The notes: generated from the sequence alone by a model not told the origin. A DNA stretch of 64,000 nt from Chryseobacterium gleum (GCF_900636535.1 NZ_LR134289.1:4419001-4483000); one strand, 5' to 3'. Positions 32,845 to 42,880 are shown, counted from the first letter of the stretch. Translations and numbers: made by a program.

Positions 32845-33654
32845 ATGGAAATATCACTTCGAAATCAGGTGGCTTTGGTTACAGGAGCTTCCAGCGGAAT
32901 TGGTTCCGGAATAGCAAAATCATTAGCTTCGGCAGGAGCAACGGTCATTGTCAACCATTCTTCAGAAAGATCTGCAGAGGAAGCCAAAGCTGTTTTGAAA
33001 GAAATAACAGATGCCGGTGGAAAAGGCATGACTTATCAATGTGATGTTTCAAAGGAAGATCAGGTAGTGAAAATGTTCCAGGATATAGTCGCTGAATATC
33101 AAACCGTAGATATCCTGATCAATAATGCCGGAATCCAAAAGGATGCAAAATTTACCGAAATGACGATGGATCAGTGGAACGCTGTCATAGGTGTAAACCT
33201 GACAGGCCAGTTTCTATGTGCAAGAGAAGCCATTAAAGAATTTCTAAGACGCGGAATAGATACATCCCGTTCTATCGCTTGCGGAAAGATTATCCACATC
33301 AGTTCAGTACATGAAATCATTCCATGGGCCGGACATGCCAATTACGCATCCAGTAAAGGTGCTGTAAGAATGTTGATGCAGACTCTTGCCCAGGAATATG
33401 GTGCAGATAAAATCCGTGTTAATTCTATTTGTCCCGGGGCCATTCAGACTCCGATTAACAAGAATGCCTGGGATACTCCGGAAGCGCTTAATTCACTTCT
33501 TACCCTTATTCCTTATAACCGGATCGGACAGCCGCAGGATATCGGAAATTTAGCTGCCTTCCTTGCCAGTGATCTTGCCGATTATATCACGGGAACAAGC
33601 ATTTTTGTAGATGGAGGAATGACTACGTTTGAAAGTTTTTCTACAGGAGGATAG
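32845..33654 (+). CDS. SDR family oxidoreductase, glucose-dehydrogenase-like
   Basis: 269 residues from MEISLRNQVALVTGASSGIG. The classical SDR motifs are present: TGASSGIGSG, NNAG (ILINNAGIQ), catalytic Ser in IHISSVHE, YASSKG (YxxxK), and the C-terminal DYITGTSIFVDGGMTTFES typical of glucose 1-dehydrogenase-like members. The substrate is likely a sugar or polyol with NAD(P). The GH63-like gene follows by 112 bp on the same strand, so the two may act in one carbohydrate pathway. Confidence 0.9.
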   Translation: MEISLRNQVALVTGASSGIGSGIAKSLASAGATVIVNHSSERSAEEAKAVLKEITDAGGKGMTYQCDVSKEDQVVKMFQDIVAEYQTVDILINNAGIQKDAKFTEMTMDQWNAVIGVNLTGQFLCAREAIKEFLRRGIDTSRSIACGKIIHISSVHEIIPWAGHANYASSKGAVRMLMQTLAQEYGADKIRVNSICPGAIQTPINKNAWDTPEALNSLLTLIPYNRIGQPQDIGNLAAFLASDLADYITGTSIFVDGGMTTFESFSTGG

Positions 33655-33766
33655 TGCAGTTCAAGGTTTAACAGTTCAAAGTTTAATGTTTTGAGGTTGC
33701 TCTCATTGCTTTAAACAATACTAAATATTACTTATTGCTTATTACTCATTAATCATAACTACACAT

Positions 33767-36442
33767 ATGTCAGAACAGCAGAGAATCTCAGATATTTCTT
33801 GGAAAAAATGGGGACCTTATGTAAGTAACCGGGAATGGGGCCTTGTCCGTGAAGATTACAGTGAAAACGGAGACGCCTGGAATTATACCAATCATGAAAC
33901 AGCAGAAGCCAAAACATATCGTTGGGGCGAAGAAGGGATATGTGGCATCTGTGATGATCTTCTGAAGCTGGTATTTTCTGTGGGATTCTGGAATAAAAAG
34001 GATAAAATGGTCAAAGAACGGTTCTTTGGGCTGACCAACGGGCAGGGAAATCACGGTGAAGATGTAAAAGAATATTTCTACTACTTGGATTCCACACCTA
34101 CACATTCTTACATGAAGATGCTGTATAAGTATCCTCAGAATGCTTTTCCTTATGAAGATCTGGTAAAAGCCAATGCGGAGAGGGGAAAAGACGATCCGGA
34201 ATATGAATTGATTGATACAGGAATTTTTGATACTAATGAATATTTTGACATCTTTATTGAATATGCAAAGGAAAGCCAGCAAGATATTCTGGTAAGATTA
34301 ACGGTTGTCAATAAATCTGAGAAAGAAGCTTCTCTTGTGATTTTACCGACAGTCTGGTTCAGAAATACCTGGAAATGGGGGTATGATGACTATAAGCCTC
34401 AACTGTCTGCTGAAGATGCTGACCATATTACAGTAAATCATCAAGATATTGATATTAAAAATGTGTATGCAAAACAGTCTTTAAAAACTCTGTTCTGTAA
34501 CAATGAAACCAACAATGAAAGGCTTTATCAAAGTTCTAATGAATCAAAATATTGCAAAGACGGAATCAATAATTTTGTGATGACGGGAAATTCCCAGTCG
34601 GTAAATCCACAAAATACAGGTACCAAGGCTTCTTTTTTTATTGATGAAGATTTTAAAGCCAGAGAAACTAAAATATTTGAATTCAGACTGTCCGACAAAA
34701 ATTTACGGGATCCATTTAAAGATTTTGATATACTTTTTCAGCAAAGGCAGAATGAAGCAGATGAATTTTACGCGGAAATTCAGAAGGGAATTTCTTCAGA
34801 TGATGAAAAATTGGTACAAAGACAGGCCTTTGCGGGAATGTTGTGGAATAAAATGTTTTACCATTACAACGTGGAAAAATGGCTGAAAGGTGACCCTGCC
34901 GAAATGCCGCCACCAAAGTCCCGGGAAACAATAAGAAACTTCGGCTGGAAGCATCTTAACAACGAGCATATTATTTCCATGCCGGATAAATGGGAATATC
35001 CTTGGTATGCAACATGGGATCTTGCATTTCATACCATCAGCTTTTCACTGATAGATCCGGATTTTGCCAAACATCAGCTTAAGCTTTTCCTGTTTGAATG
35101 GTATATGCATCCCAACGGGCAGCTTCCTGCTTACGAATGGGACTTGAGTGATGTGAATCCTCCTGTACACGCCTGGGCGGTCTTCAGGGTATTTAAAATT
35201 GATGAATATTTAAAAGATAAGCCCGACCTGGAATTTCTGGAAAGTGCTTTCCAGAAACTGTTGATGAATTTTACCTGGTGGGTTAACAAAAAAGACCTTA
35301 ATGGGAATAATATTTTTGAAGGCGGATTTCTGGGACTTGATAATATTGGTGTTTTCGACAGAAATTCTGTTTTGCCCAATGGAGAACAGCTGGAGCAATC
35401 GGATGGAACAAGCTGGATGGCTATGTTTGCTCTGAATATGATGAGAATTGCCCTTGAACTTGCTCTTTACAATAAAGTATACGAGGAAATGGCAATGAAA
35501 TTCTTTGAACATTTCCTGTCGATTGCCCACTCATTGGATAATATGGGGGATGAGAATTTCAGTCTTTGGGATGAGCAGGATGAATTTTTCTATGATGCAA
35601 TTACTTCCAGTGACGGAACTCATATGTATCTGAAATTAAGAACTATCGTCGGGCTGATCCCGATGTTTGCCGTTGAGGTCATCGATGATGAAATGATTGA
35701 AAACCTTCCCAATTTCAAGAAAAGAATGAAATGGGTACTGGATAATAAGCCTGAACTGGCAGCACTGGTCTCAAGATGGGAGGTCAAAGGGCAGGATTCC
35801 AAACACCTTTTATCATTACTTCGTGGCCACCGTCTGAAAAGACTTTTAAACCGGATGCTGAACCCGAATGAATTTTTGAGTGATTATGGAGTAAGAGCTT
35901 TATCAAAAGAATATGAAAATAATCCTTATACCTTAACTCTGAATGAAACGGATTATACCGTAAAATATACTCCTGCAGAAAGTGATAGCGGGCTGTTTGG
36001 TGGAAACAGCAACTGGCGGGGCCCTGTATGGTTTCCAATTAATTTCCTGATTATCGATAGCCTTCAGCGTTTTTTCTTCTATTATAGTCCTGATTTTTTA
36101 GTCGAATATCCTACCGGAAGCGGTAATTATTCAAACCTTGATCAGATTGCAGATGCACTAAACAAGAGGCTTGCTAAGATATTTTTAAAAGATGAAAACG
36201 GGAAAAGGCCGGTTCACGGTCAGTATGAAAGATTTCAGACCGATCCTGATTTTAAAGATTATATCCTTTTCTATGAATATTTTCATGGAGATAACGGCCG
36301 TGGAGTAGGAGCTTCCCATCAGACAGGATGGACGGGGCTTATTGTCAAGATTCTGCAGCCGAGATTTTCCAAAAAGGTAATTGCAGAATCGGAAACTGAA
36401 ATGCCTGAGGATACTGAAAAAACAAAAGAAAGCAAACAGTAG
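33767..36442 (+). CDS. GH63/MGH1-like glucosidase
   Basis: 891 residues. The (alpha/alpha)6 catalytic region of clan GH-G is in the C-terminal half: YPWYATWDLAFHTISFSLID, GQLPAYEWDLSDVNPPVHAW, EGGFLGLDNIGVFDRNSVLP and GLFGGNSNWRGPVWFPINFL. Acidic residues in the first and second segments fit catalytic acid and base. No signal peptide, so it acts in the cytoplasm on alpha-linked glucose or mannose substrates, perhaps a compatible-solute glycoside. The frame is intact and full length. Confidence 0.87.
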   Translation: MSEQQRISDISWKKWGPYVSNREWGLVREDYSENGDAWNYTNHETAEAKTYRWGEEGICGICDDLLKLVFSVGFWNKKDKMVKERFFGLTNGQGNHGEDVKEYFYYLDSTPTHSYMKMLYKYPQNAFPYEDLVKANAERGKDDPEYELIDTGIFDTNEYFDIFIEYAKESQQDILVRLTVVNKSEKEASLVILPTVWFRNTWKWGYDDYKPQLSAEDADHITVNHQDIDIKNVYAKQSLKTLFCNNETNNERLYQSSNESKYCKDGINNFVMTGNSQSVNPQNTGTKASFFIDEDFKARETKIFEFRLSDKNLRDPFKDFDILFQQRQNEADEFYAEIQKGISSDDEKLVQRQAFAGMLWNKMFYHYNVEKWLKGDPAEMPPPKSRETIRNFGWKHLNNEHIISMPDKWEYPWYATWDLAFHTISFSLIDPDFAKHQLKLFLFEWYMHPNGQLPAYEWDLSDVNPPVHAWAVFRVFKIDEYLKDKPDLEFLESAFQKLLMNFTWWVNKKDLNGNNIFEGGFLGLDNIGVFDRNSVLPNGEQLEQSDGTSWMAMFALNMMRIALELALYNKVYEEMAMKFFEHFLSIAHSLDNMGDENFSLWDEQDEFFYDAITSSDGTHMYLKLRTIVGLIPMFAVEVIDDEMIENLPNFKKRMKWVLDNKPELAALVSRWEVKGQDSKHLLSLLRGHRLKRLLNRMLNPNEFLSDYGVRALSKEYENNPYTLTLNETDYTVKYTPAESDSGLFGGNSNWRGPVWFPINFLIIDSLQRFFFYYSPDFLVEYPTGSGNYSNLDQIADALNKRLAKIFLKDENGKRPVHGQYERFQTDPDFKDYILFYEYFHGDNGRGVGASHQTGWTGLIVKILQPRFSKKVIAESETEMPEDTEKTKESKQ

Positions 36443-36455
36443 ATCTATTTATAAA

Positions 36456-37142
36456 CTACTCAAATATCTGCTGGATAATTTCCAGTGAGGCAGGAGTTTT
36501 GAAATCGGTGATATGATAGTGATAATACACTAAAAGACTGTCCAGAAAATCTTTCCTTAATGAAGAATGGATTTTTGTGGTATAAAAATCTTCTGCACAA
36601 AGCGCTTCTTTCCATAGCGTAGAAATTTCCTCATTGAACAGCTGATGGCATATTCCCGTAGAAAAAGTTCCCGTTTCAGGATCTAAAAATTTTCCCTCAC
36701 TTAATAATGGGGCAACACCTTGTATTTTTAAAATAGCCAGTAAAAAAAGCAGGTGTGCCTGATAATTTTTGTTGGTCAGTTCACTTACAAAATCATCTAT
36801 ACCGGAATAGATCGGAATATTTTTATTCTCATATTTAAGAATATGACTCAGAAAATCCGAAATAAAGAAAATGACAGTATTGACCTTTATATCTGTATAA
36901 ATGTCATTGTTCTTTACCAGTTCAAACTTTGAAACAGACGGGATTCCGTTACCCCGTGATGGATTGACAGAAAAATTGAGCTGGCTCAGCGGCTGAAGCA
37001 GAGCCTTTTTCTTATTCCTTTTAGCATAAATTCCTTTGAGGAAATAGCTTTGAAAACCCTCTTCTTCTGTAAAACAATGCAGTACAGCATCGTTTTCTCC
37101 GTATTTTATAAATGAAAGTAAAAATCCGTTTTGTGAATTCAT
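36456..37142 (-). CDS. recO: DNA repair protein RecO
   Basis: 228 residues. The N-terminal OB fold reads NGFLLSFIKYGENDAVLHCF followed by EEGFQSYFLKGIYAKRNKKK, as in flavobacterial RecO, and the rest is helical. It has no four-Cys zinc site, as in other Bacteroidota members. RecO anneals DNA and loads RecA with RecR and RecF. Its ATG overlaps the porZ stop (TAATG), so it is translationally coupled to porZ. Confidence 0.92.
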   Translation of the reverse strand: MNSQNGFLLSFIKYGENDAVLHCFTEEEGFQSYFLKGIYAKRNKKKALLQPLSQLNFSVNPSRGNGIPSVSKFELVKNNDIYTDIKVNTVIFFISDFLSHILKYENKNIPIYSGIDDFVSELTNKNYQAHLLFLLAILKIQGVAPLLSEGKFLDPETGTFSTGICHQLFNEEISTLWKEALCAEDFYTTKIHSSLRKDFLDSLLVYYHYHITDFKTPASLEIIQQIFE

Positions 37143-39403
37143 TAATTAACTACTCCTATTTTGGCGGTAGCTTTGTCAGATCCGTCTTCATTGGTCATCA
37201 GGACAAAATAAATCCCTGAAGCTACTCTTGTTCCTTTCTGATTATTAAGATCCCATTCATAATAACCTCCTCGTGCTACGGCAGAATGTACTACGTTTCC
37301 TGCTGCATCTACGATTCTTATATTGGTTTTTTCTGCAAGACCTTTAATGGTAACTTTCCCTTTGAAATTGGAATACACAACAGGATTAGGATATACCACA
37401 ACATCACCAAAATTAGAAGTGACATCTGCTACATCTCCCTGATAGGTTACAATACCGTTATACGTTACAAAATATACCTTTCCTGTTTTTTTATCAACTT
37501 TTATATCCGTAACACTGTTTGTAGGAAGAGGTGAATTTTCCTTTGTAAAATGCTTTATGGTTCTTTGGCCGTCCGAAGACAGGTAGTAAACGCCACCACC
37601 ATCAACTGATACCCATTTATAATCACCTGCATCCACTGCAATCTGAAGAATTGCCGATTCTCTGAAAAGCTCTTCACCCAAACCATTTTGCTCTATCACT
37701 ATAGGTTCTACTTTAGGTTGGGCACTTTTTATTTCTGATGCAGCGTTTGGCATAATCCTTAGACCTCCGTCTGTACCAATCCAGGCATCACCGGACTTAT
37801 CAAATGCTACTGATAATATTCCTCCCGAACTATTAAACCCATTAGAACTGTCCAGGATATAGTCCGTATCATCGGAAAGGTTCAATGCATTTTTATAATC
37901 ATATACCCAGAAATTATTGGATCTTGGTAGAGGAGTCCACAGCATATTTTCATAATAAACAGTCTTTTGAATTCCATCACTCGCAAGGATTATTTTCTTG
38001 ATAAGGAAGTCATCGCTCGCTTTATCATAAATTCCCATAGACGGGTTTCCATCATTAAATCCGAAGGATACAAACAGGTTATTCTGCGGGTCAACAGCAA
38101 AACCTACAGGGCGTCTGTAATAAGGCTGGGCCCCCAGATTATAATATTTTACCAGTTCAAAATCTTTGCTTGTAGCATTATATTTCATTCTGTAGACACC
38201 ATTATCATACATTGTGTAATTGGTGAACAGTACCTCATTATTGTTGTAAGGGCTTATAATAGCATCCAGGACATTGACATTGCTTGGAGGATTTTTAAGA
38301 AAGAAAGAGGGGTAGATCCATTCTGTGCCATTAAAGTAATAAAAACCGGGACTTGGCTTTTGCGCCGGAATAGATGGGTGATTATAATTATTTGCTCTGG
38401 CGCCGGAAGAAACCAGAAGCTGATTATTATCGAAAAGATTAATGTTATAGGCATAGTTAAAATAAGGGCCGGAAGGTTTAAAAGTATTGTTACTTTCATC
38501 CTTTATCCCTGATAATACTGTTCCGCCTAAGATTTTTCCACCGGCTGTTATGGCAGTATTGCATTCTTCACCAAGGCTTATTGCATTTTGTGCCACTCCG
38601 TTGAGCCCATAAGTATAAACCCTGTTATCTGTAACCACAACATTATTGGAGTTTATCACAACATCACGTATATTCTCGAAAGTTGTCGGGAGCTGTATCG
38701 GGGCACCATTGTTGTAAACATATGCCGCTGTTGCAGTTGAATAAGCCAGCTCTGATTCTGAATCTATATGTTTAAAAGCTCCGGGTATTTCGGTTGTCCA
38801 GGTAGAGTATACCGGGAAAGTAGTGTTCATTTGATGGCTTTTCAATCCTGTATCAGTTACAGAATATACTTTATTCCCGAATATCGTAGCTTCATTACTG
38901 GCCTGATAAACCCCACCGGTTAGGAAAAATGCAGAATCGCCAAATTCCTTATTTTGCAGGTTAAATATAGAAACTCCGTATCCAACAGAAATGACAGCCT
39001 GATCTCCGGTTATAGAAATGTGGTTGATCTTTTTATTTCCGTTATAACCCGTAGCAATAGGAATATCAACAATATATTTGATTTCCTGTGGGGTAATAAC
39101 ATCCATAGACCCGTTTTCATAACCGATAAGACCTGTTTTAGTCTGTGGATTATAATCAAAAGCTGTAATCCCGATATTGTGCAGACCATTGGCTTTGGAC
39201 AACTTCGTAATTTCTCCCGTTGACATTGTATAATAGAATATTCCGTTTTCTGTGGCTGCAATGATTTTTCCATTGTCTTCTTTCATTGCAAGAATCTTGT
39301 TGTAGGAAAACAGATCTGCCCACTTTTTGGATGAAATAACCTGAGCTTTTGTCAGCTGCAGGGATGCTAAAATACCAAGAGAAATTATAGAGAGTTTTTT
39401 CAT
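37142..39403 (-). CDS. porZ: PorZ, type IX secretion system sortase-complex component
   Basis: 753 residues with a signal peptide (MKKLSIISLGILASLQLTKA). It consists of beta-propeller repeats (IIAATENGIFYYTMSTGEIT, VAFDKSGDAWIGTDGGLRIM, VSVDGGGVYYLSSDGQRTIK), and a C-terminal type A sorting domain (VVVYPNPVVYSNFKGKVTIK, then TRVASGIYFVLM). PorZ sits on the cell surface in the attachment complex and brings anionic LPS to PorU. Next to recO it has its known flavobacterial position. The gene starts 1 bp after the metallophosphoesterase stop. Confidence 0.92.
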   Translation of the reverse strand: MKKLSIISLGILASLQLTKAQVISSKKWADLFSYNKILAMKEDNGKIIAATENGIFYYTMSTGEITKLSKANGLHNIGITAFDYNPQTKTGLIGYENGSMDVITPQEIKYIVDIPIATGYNGNKKINHISITGDQAVISVGYGVSIFNLQNKEFGDSAFFLTGGVYQASNEATIFGNKVYSVTDTGLKSHQMNTTFPVYSTWTTEIPGAFKHIDSESELAYSTATAAYVYNNGAPIQLPTTFENIRDVVINSNNVVVTDNRVYTYGLNGVAQNAISLGEECNTAITAGGKILGGTVLSGIKDESNNTFKPSGPYFNYAYNINLFDNNQLLVSSGARANNYNHPSIPAQKPSPGFYYFNGTEWIYPSFFLKNPPSNVNVLDAIISPYNNNEVLFTNYTMYDNGVYRMKYNATSKDFELVKYYNLGAQPYYRRPVGFAVDPQNNLFVSFGFNDGNPSMGIYDKASDDFLIKKIILASDGIQKTVYYENMLWTPLPRSNNFWVYDYKNALNLSDDTDYILDSSNGFNSSGGILSVAFDKSGDAWIGTDGGLRIMPNAASEIKSAQPKVEPIVIEQNGLGEELFRESAILQIAVDAGDYKWVSVDGGGVYYLSSDGQRTIKHFTKENSPLPTNSVTDIKVDKKTGKVYFVTYNGIVTYQGDVADVTSNFGDVVVYPNPVVYSNFKGKVTIKGLAEKTNIRIVDAAGNVVHSAVARGGYYEWDLNNQKGTRVASGIYFVLMTNEDGSDKATAKIGVVN

Positions 39404-39404
39404 A

Positions 39405-40355
39405 TTATGCGGTTATGCTGCTATCTATTACCTGATTGTTCCAGGAAATATGCTGTACGTTTTTGTTTGTATCAAAATAAAAATCTATTCTTCCCAAAAG
39501 GAGACCTGCCCATCCCACCTGATTGACAAGGACATTTTTGCCCTGTCTGTTGGTAAAGGATTGAGGTTCCGGTAAGAATGTATGCGTATGGCCTCCGAGG
39601 ATAATATCAATATTTTCTGTGTTAGCCGCTAAAATTTTATCACTTATTTTATCCGGTTCGTCCCTGTAATCGTAGCCGATGTGTGAAAGACAAATTACCA
39701 GATCACATTTCTGCTCTTTTTTCAGGAAATTTGAATAATGCTGGGCTACATCAATAGGATTGGAGTAAACGGTTTCTCCATATTGTTTTTTACCTACCAG
39801 TCCATCCAGCTGAATTCCTACTCCGAAAATTCCAACTTTGATTCCGTTCTTGTTGAATATCTGATAAGGGGAAGTTTTCCCATCAAGAACCGTATTCTTA
39901 AAATCATAATTGGAACAGATAAAAGGAAACTTTGCATTTGGAAGGACTTTTAAAAATCCGTCCAGACCATTGTCGAAATCATGATTTCCCATAGTAGAGG
40001 CATCATATTTCATCATGGACATTAATTTGAACTCCAGCTCTCCTCCGAAGAAATTAAAATAAGGAGTTCCCTGGAAAATATCTCCTGAATCCAGAAGAAG
40101 CACATTGCTTTCCTGATTTCTGATTTGCTGAATTAAGCTCGCCCTTCTGGCAAAGCCTCCCTGATTAGGGTTTTTGGTATAGCTCGAGTCAAAAGGTTCG
40201 ATTCTGCTATGCTGGTCATTGGTGTGAAGAATAGTCAGTTTATTTGCGGATTTTACATCAAGAATTTTTAATTCTTCCGCCATCATCATATTGGGAGCTA
40301 AAGCCATTGCTAAAGATCCACCTCCTATTGCTTTTAAAAAACTTTTTCTATCCAT
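39405..40355 (-). CDS. 5'-nucleotidase-type metallophosphoesterase domain protein
   Basis: 316 residues. A signal sequence (MDRKSFLKAIGGGSLAMALA) is followed by the calcineurin-like catalytic domain of UshA/YfkN: LTILHTNDQHSRIEPF, VLLLDSGDIFQGTPY, TMGNHDFDNGLDGF, CLSHIGYD and IILGGHTHTFL, all metal ligands present. The 5_nucleotid_C domain that UshA carries in the same chain is absent; it is in the gene immediately upstream (40355-41113), which overlaps this one at TAATG. The pair probably acts together on extracellular nucleotides. Confidence 0.9.
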   Translation of the reverse strand: MDRKSFLKAIGGGSLAMALAPNMMMAEELKILDVKSANKLTILHTNDQHSRIEPFDSSYTKNPNQGGFARRASLIQQIRNQESNVLLLDSGDIFQGTPYFNFFGGELEFKLMSMMKYDASTMGNHDFDNGLDGFLKVLPNAKFPFICSNYDFKNTVLDGKTSPYQIFNKNGIKVGIFGVGIQLDGLVGKKQYGETVYSNPIDVAQHYSNFLKKEQKCDLVICLSHIGYDYRDEPDKISDKILAANTENIDIILGGHTHTFLPEPQSFTNRQGKNVLVNQVGWAGLLLGRIDFYFDTNKNVQHISWNNQVIDSSITA

Positions 40356-41113
40356 TATTTCTTCCCGATAAAATTTAAACGAACATCTGAATTGGCTACA
40401 ACTTCAGGAGACTTTTTAAAATAATCAATAAATAAATCTCTCATTTTAATTCCTGTTGCAATGGATTCTCCTTTGGCAAAGAATTTCATATTGTCTCCTC
40501 CCAGCGCAAGATAATCTGAAGTGGCAATATAATAATCTTTAGCCGGATCTGCTGCTTTTCCGTTGATTAACGATTTGATAACCTGTCCGTTCTTTGTTTC
40601 AATATATAAGTGAGAAACGGGATTGTTGACCTGCGTTTTTGCGTAATACTCAAAAAGGCCCTGTAAATCTGCACCTTTCATTTTTACAATCACAACCTCA
40701 TTTTCAAAAGGCATTACTTCAAATACATTTTTCAGTAAAATATCTCCCTTTCCGATTGTGGTACGGATTCCTCCGATATTAATCAATGCAGCGTCTACGT
40801 TTTGCTTGAGATGAGTTTTAAGCCATTCATTACCTCCTTCAAACGTATAGTCTGCTAAAAGATTTCCCAGATTGCTGTTATCACCCTGCTTGGTAAGATC
40901 TACATTGGTGTGGGAGATCTTCTGGTTCATTTCTTTATCCAGTTTCTGCTTGTAGGGCTCAATAAATTTTACAAACTCCTCATCATTTTTTAGCTCATTA
41001 TTAATAGAAATATTTTTCTGGGTCTTTACATTCACAAGCTGCGGCGCAGAGGCCGTTTTGCATGCAGTAAGGGACGCCAGGGCAATTCCTAGTAACAAGA
41101 ATTTATTTTTCAT
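40355..41113 (-). CDS. 5'-nucleotidase C-terminal domain lipoprotein
   Basis: 252 residues. The lipoprotein signal MKNKFLLLGIALASLTAC gives acylated Cys18. The 5_nucleotid_C domain is complete: GNLLADYTFEGGNEWLKTHL, INIGGIRTTIGKGDILLKNV, EVMPFENEVVIVKMKGADLQ and SDYLALGGDNMKFF, the substrate-binding residues. It supplies the substrate domain that the metallophosphoesterase gene after it lacks, so the enzyme is split in two membrane-linked or periplasmic proteins. It is the first gene of the operon with the metallophosphoesterase, porZ and recO. Confidence 0.88.
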   Translation of the reverse strand: MKNKFLLLGIALASLTACKTASAPQLVNVKTQKNISINNELKNDEEFVKFIEPYKQKLDKEMNQKISHTNVDLTKQGDNSNLGNLLADYTFEGGNEWLKTHLKQNVDAALINIGGIRTTIGKGDILLKNVFEVMPFENEVVIVKMKGADLQGLFEYYAKTQVNNPVSHLYIETKNGQVIKSLINGKAADPAKDYYIATSDYLALGGDNMKFFAKGESIATGIKMRDLFIDYFKKSPEVVANSDVRLNFIGKK

Positions 41114-41129
41114 AATCTTTTAGTATATG

Positions 41130-41137
41130 CAAATATA
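41130..41137 (-). promoter_or_regulatory. -7 box of the 5'-nucleotidase-porZ-recO operon
   Basis: TATATTTG on the minus strand, 16 nt before the ATG at 41113. No TTG is seen at the usual -33 distance. Confidence 0.5.
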
Positions 41138-41191
41138 ACTATATGTATAATAAAACATTATTATTTATTACAAATTCTTACTGTAAATGAT

Positions 41192-41199
41192 TAAATTTG
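41192..41199 (+). promoter_or_regulatory. -7 box of dapA
   Basis: TAAATTTG lies 20 nt before the ATG at 41219, divergent from the nucleotidase promoter. Confidence 0.5.
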
Positions 41200-41218
41200 G
41201 CAAAAATAATTCTAACAG

Positions 41219-42091
41219 ATGAGCATTTTAAAAGGAGTAGGTGTTGCATTGGTAACACCCTTTAATGAAGATTTATCCGTTGACTTCGACAGTTTAACAA
41301 AACTGGTTGATTACAATGTCGAAAACGGAACCAATTATTTAGTAGTATTGGGAACTACGGCAGAAGCCGCAACGCTTTCTGCAGAGGAGAAGAAACAGGT
41401 AATTGAGCATATCATTAAGGTGAATAATAAACGTCTTCCTTTGGTTTTAGGAATTGGCGGCAACAATACTCTTGAGGTCAAGAAACAGATTGAAGAAGCA
41501 GATCTTTCTGCATTTGAAGCAGTACTTTCAGTATCTCCATATTATAATAAACCCAATCAGGAAGGGCTTTATCAGCATTATAAAGCTTTAGCATCAACGG
41601 GAAAAAATATTATCATTTATAATGTTCCTTCAAGAACAGGACAGAATATAGAAGCAGATACAACAATTCGCCTTGCAAAAGAATTCCCTAATTTATTTTT
41701 GATTAAGGAAGCGGCACCGAATATTTTACAGTATTTTGATATTCTCAGAAAAAAACCTGAAGGATTTTCTTTAGTATCCGGAGACGATGAGTATACCTTG
41801 CCTGTAACATTAGCAGGTGGAGATGGAGTGATTTCTGTAATCGCACAGGCGTATCCTAAAGAATTCTCAACGATGGTACAGCTGGCTTTTGAAGGTAAAG
41901 TAAAAGAGGCTTATGAAATCCACAATAAGCTTGTAGATATTACCCGTTTGATTTTTGCTGAAGGAAACCCTTGCGGTATTAAGGTCATACTGGCTGAAAA
42001 AGGAATCATTAAAAATTATCTGAGACTTCCTTTGGTAAAAGCATCAGAAGGGCTTCATGCAAAAATTAAGGCTGAAATGGCTAACATTTAA
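41219..42091 (+). CDS. dapA: 4-hydroxy-tetrahydrodipicolinate synthase
   Basis: 290 residues. DapA motifs: VALVTPFNEDLSVDFDSL, VLGTTAEAATLSAEEK with the two catalytic Thr, VSPYYNKPNQEGLYQHYKAL with the catalytic Tyr, YNVPSRTGQ and LFLIKEAAPN with the Schiff-base Lys. It condenses pyruvate and aspartate semialdehyde in the lysine/diaminopimelate pathway, in the cytoplasm. A terminator at 42156 ends it. It is a monocistronic housekeeping gene. Confidence 0.96.
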   Translation: MSILKGVGVALVTPFNEDLSVDFDSLTKLVDYNVENGTNYLVVLGTTAEAATLSAEEKKQVIEHIIKVNNKRLPLVLGIGGNNTLEVKKQIEEADLSAFEAVLSVSPYYNKPNQEGLYQHYKALASTGKNIIIYNVPSRTGQNIEADTTIRLAKEFPNLFLIKEAAPNILQYFDILRKKPEGFSLVSGDDEYTLPVTLAGGDGVISVIAQAYPKEFSTMVQLAFEGKVKEAYEIHNKLVDITRLIFAEGNPCGIKVILAEKGIIKNYLRLPLVKASEGLHAKIKAEMANI

Positions 42092-42155
42092 TGATGAAAA
42101 TGAATTTTGAGCATTTATTAAAACTCATCAGTCATCATTGAACAACATATAAAGG

Positions 42156-42184
42156 GTGAAAAGTTTAGGCTTTTCACTTTTTTT
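42156..42184 (+). terminator. Terminator of dapA
   Basis: GTGAAAAG and CTTTTCAC pair over TTTAGG and are followed by seven T residues. The in-frame GTG here was a candidate start for the next gene and is rejected for this reason. Confidence 0.88.
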
Positions 42185-42206
42185 AATCATCATAATATAT
42201 CCAATC

Positions 42207-42710
42207 ATGAAATTAATACAGGCAACAGCATCAGATATCCCTTTAATTCAGGATCTTGCCCGAAGGTCATGGGAAAATGCATATGCAGACATTCTTTCGA
42301 AAGAACAAATGGAGTTTATGCTCTCCGAAATGTACTCTGAATCTGAGATTCTGAGTCATCTTCAAAACCCGGATTATCATTATTATCTTATTCGGGATGA
42401 ACATAATGACAGCTATGAAGGTTTTATCGGATATGAGCACAATTATGAGGAAAATACAACCAAACTGCACCGTATTTATCTGGTTCCCGAAAGTAAGGGG
42501 AAAGGATTTGGAAAAGAAGCGCTTCAGTTTCTGAATGAGAAAGTTTCTGAGAATGGAAACAACAGAATAATCCTGAATGTCAATAAATACAATTCTGCCA
42601 GAAACTTCTACGAGTCTCAGGGCTACAAGGTTTACGACGAGGGAGTTTTTGATATCGGGAATGGTTTTGTAATGGATGATTATCTGATGGAATTTCTAAT
42701 TCACAATTGA
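42207..42710 (+). CDS. GNAT family N-acetyltransferase
   Basis: 167 residues from MKLIQATASDIPLIQDLARR. The acetyl-CoA motif is IYLVPESKGKGFGKEALQFL with GKGFG, followed by VNKYNSARNFYESQGYKVYD and the end EGVFDIGNGFVMDDYLMEF, as in the common flavobacterial YvbK/PaiA-like group. The acceptor is unknown. A terminator lies just before it, so it has its own transcript; I see no strong -7 box. Confidence 0.88.
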   Translation: MKLIQATASDIPLIQDLARRSWENAYADILSKEQMEFMLSEMYSESEILSHLQNPDYHYYLIRDEHNDSYEGFIGYEHNYEENTTKLHRIYLVPESKGKGFGKEALQFLNEKVSENGNNRIILNVNKYNSARNFYESQGYKVYDEGVFDIGNGFVMDDYLMEFLIHN

Positions 42711-42880
42711 TTGACTTAAAATTTTGTAACTTTATCCTGTAATTCTATAACAGGTGAGTTCTTTTTTTGATTCATCTTTGTTTCAGAACCAAATCACTTT
42801 TAACAATACATTCATATGCTTGGTTTTGAGCTGATTCAGCTTTTTATCAGTATATTTTTTTCATCCTTAGTGTTTAAATT

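Noticed and set aside
37967..38512. Rightward frame of 181 codons inside porZ
   Set aside because: It is the opposite strand of beta-propeller coding sequence; no signal, domain or promoter supports it.
42156..42206. GTG start for the GNAT gene at 42156
   Set aside because: The first codons lie in the dapA terminator hairpin, and the conserved domain begins at the ATG at 42207.
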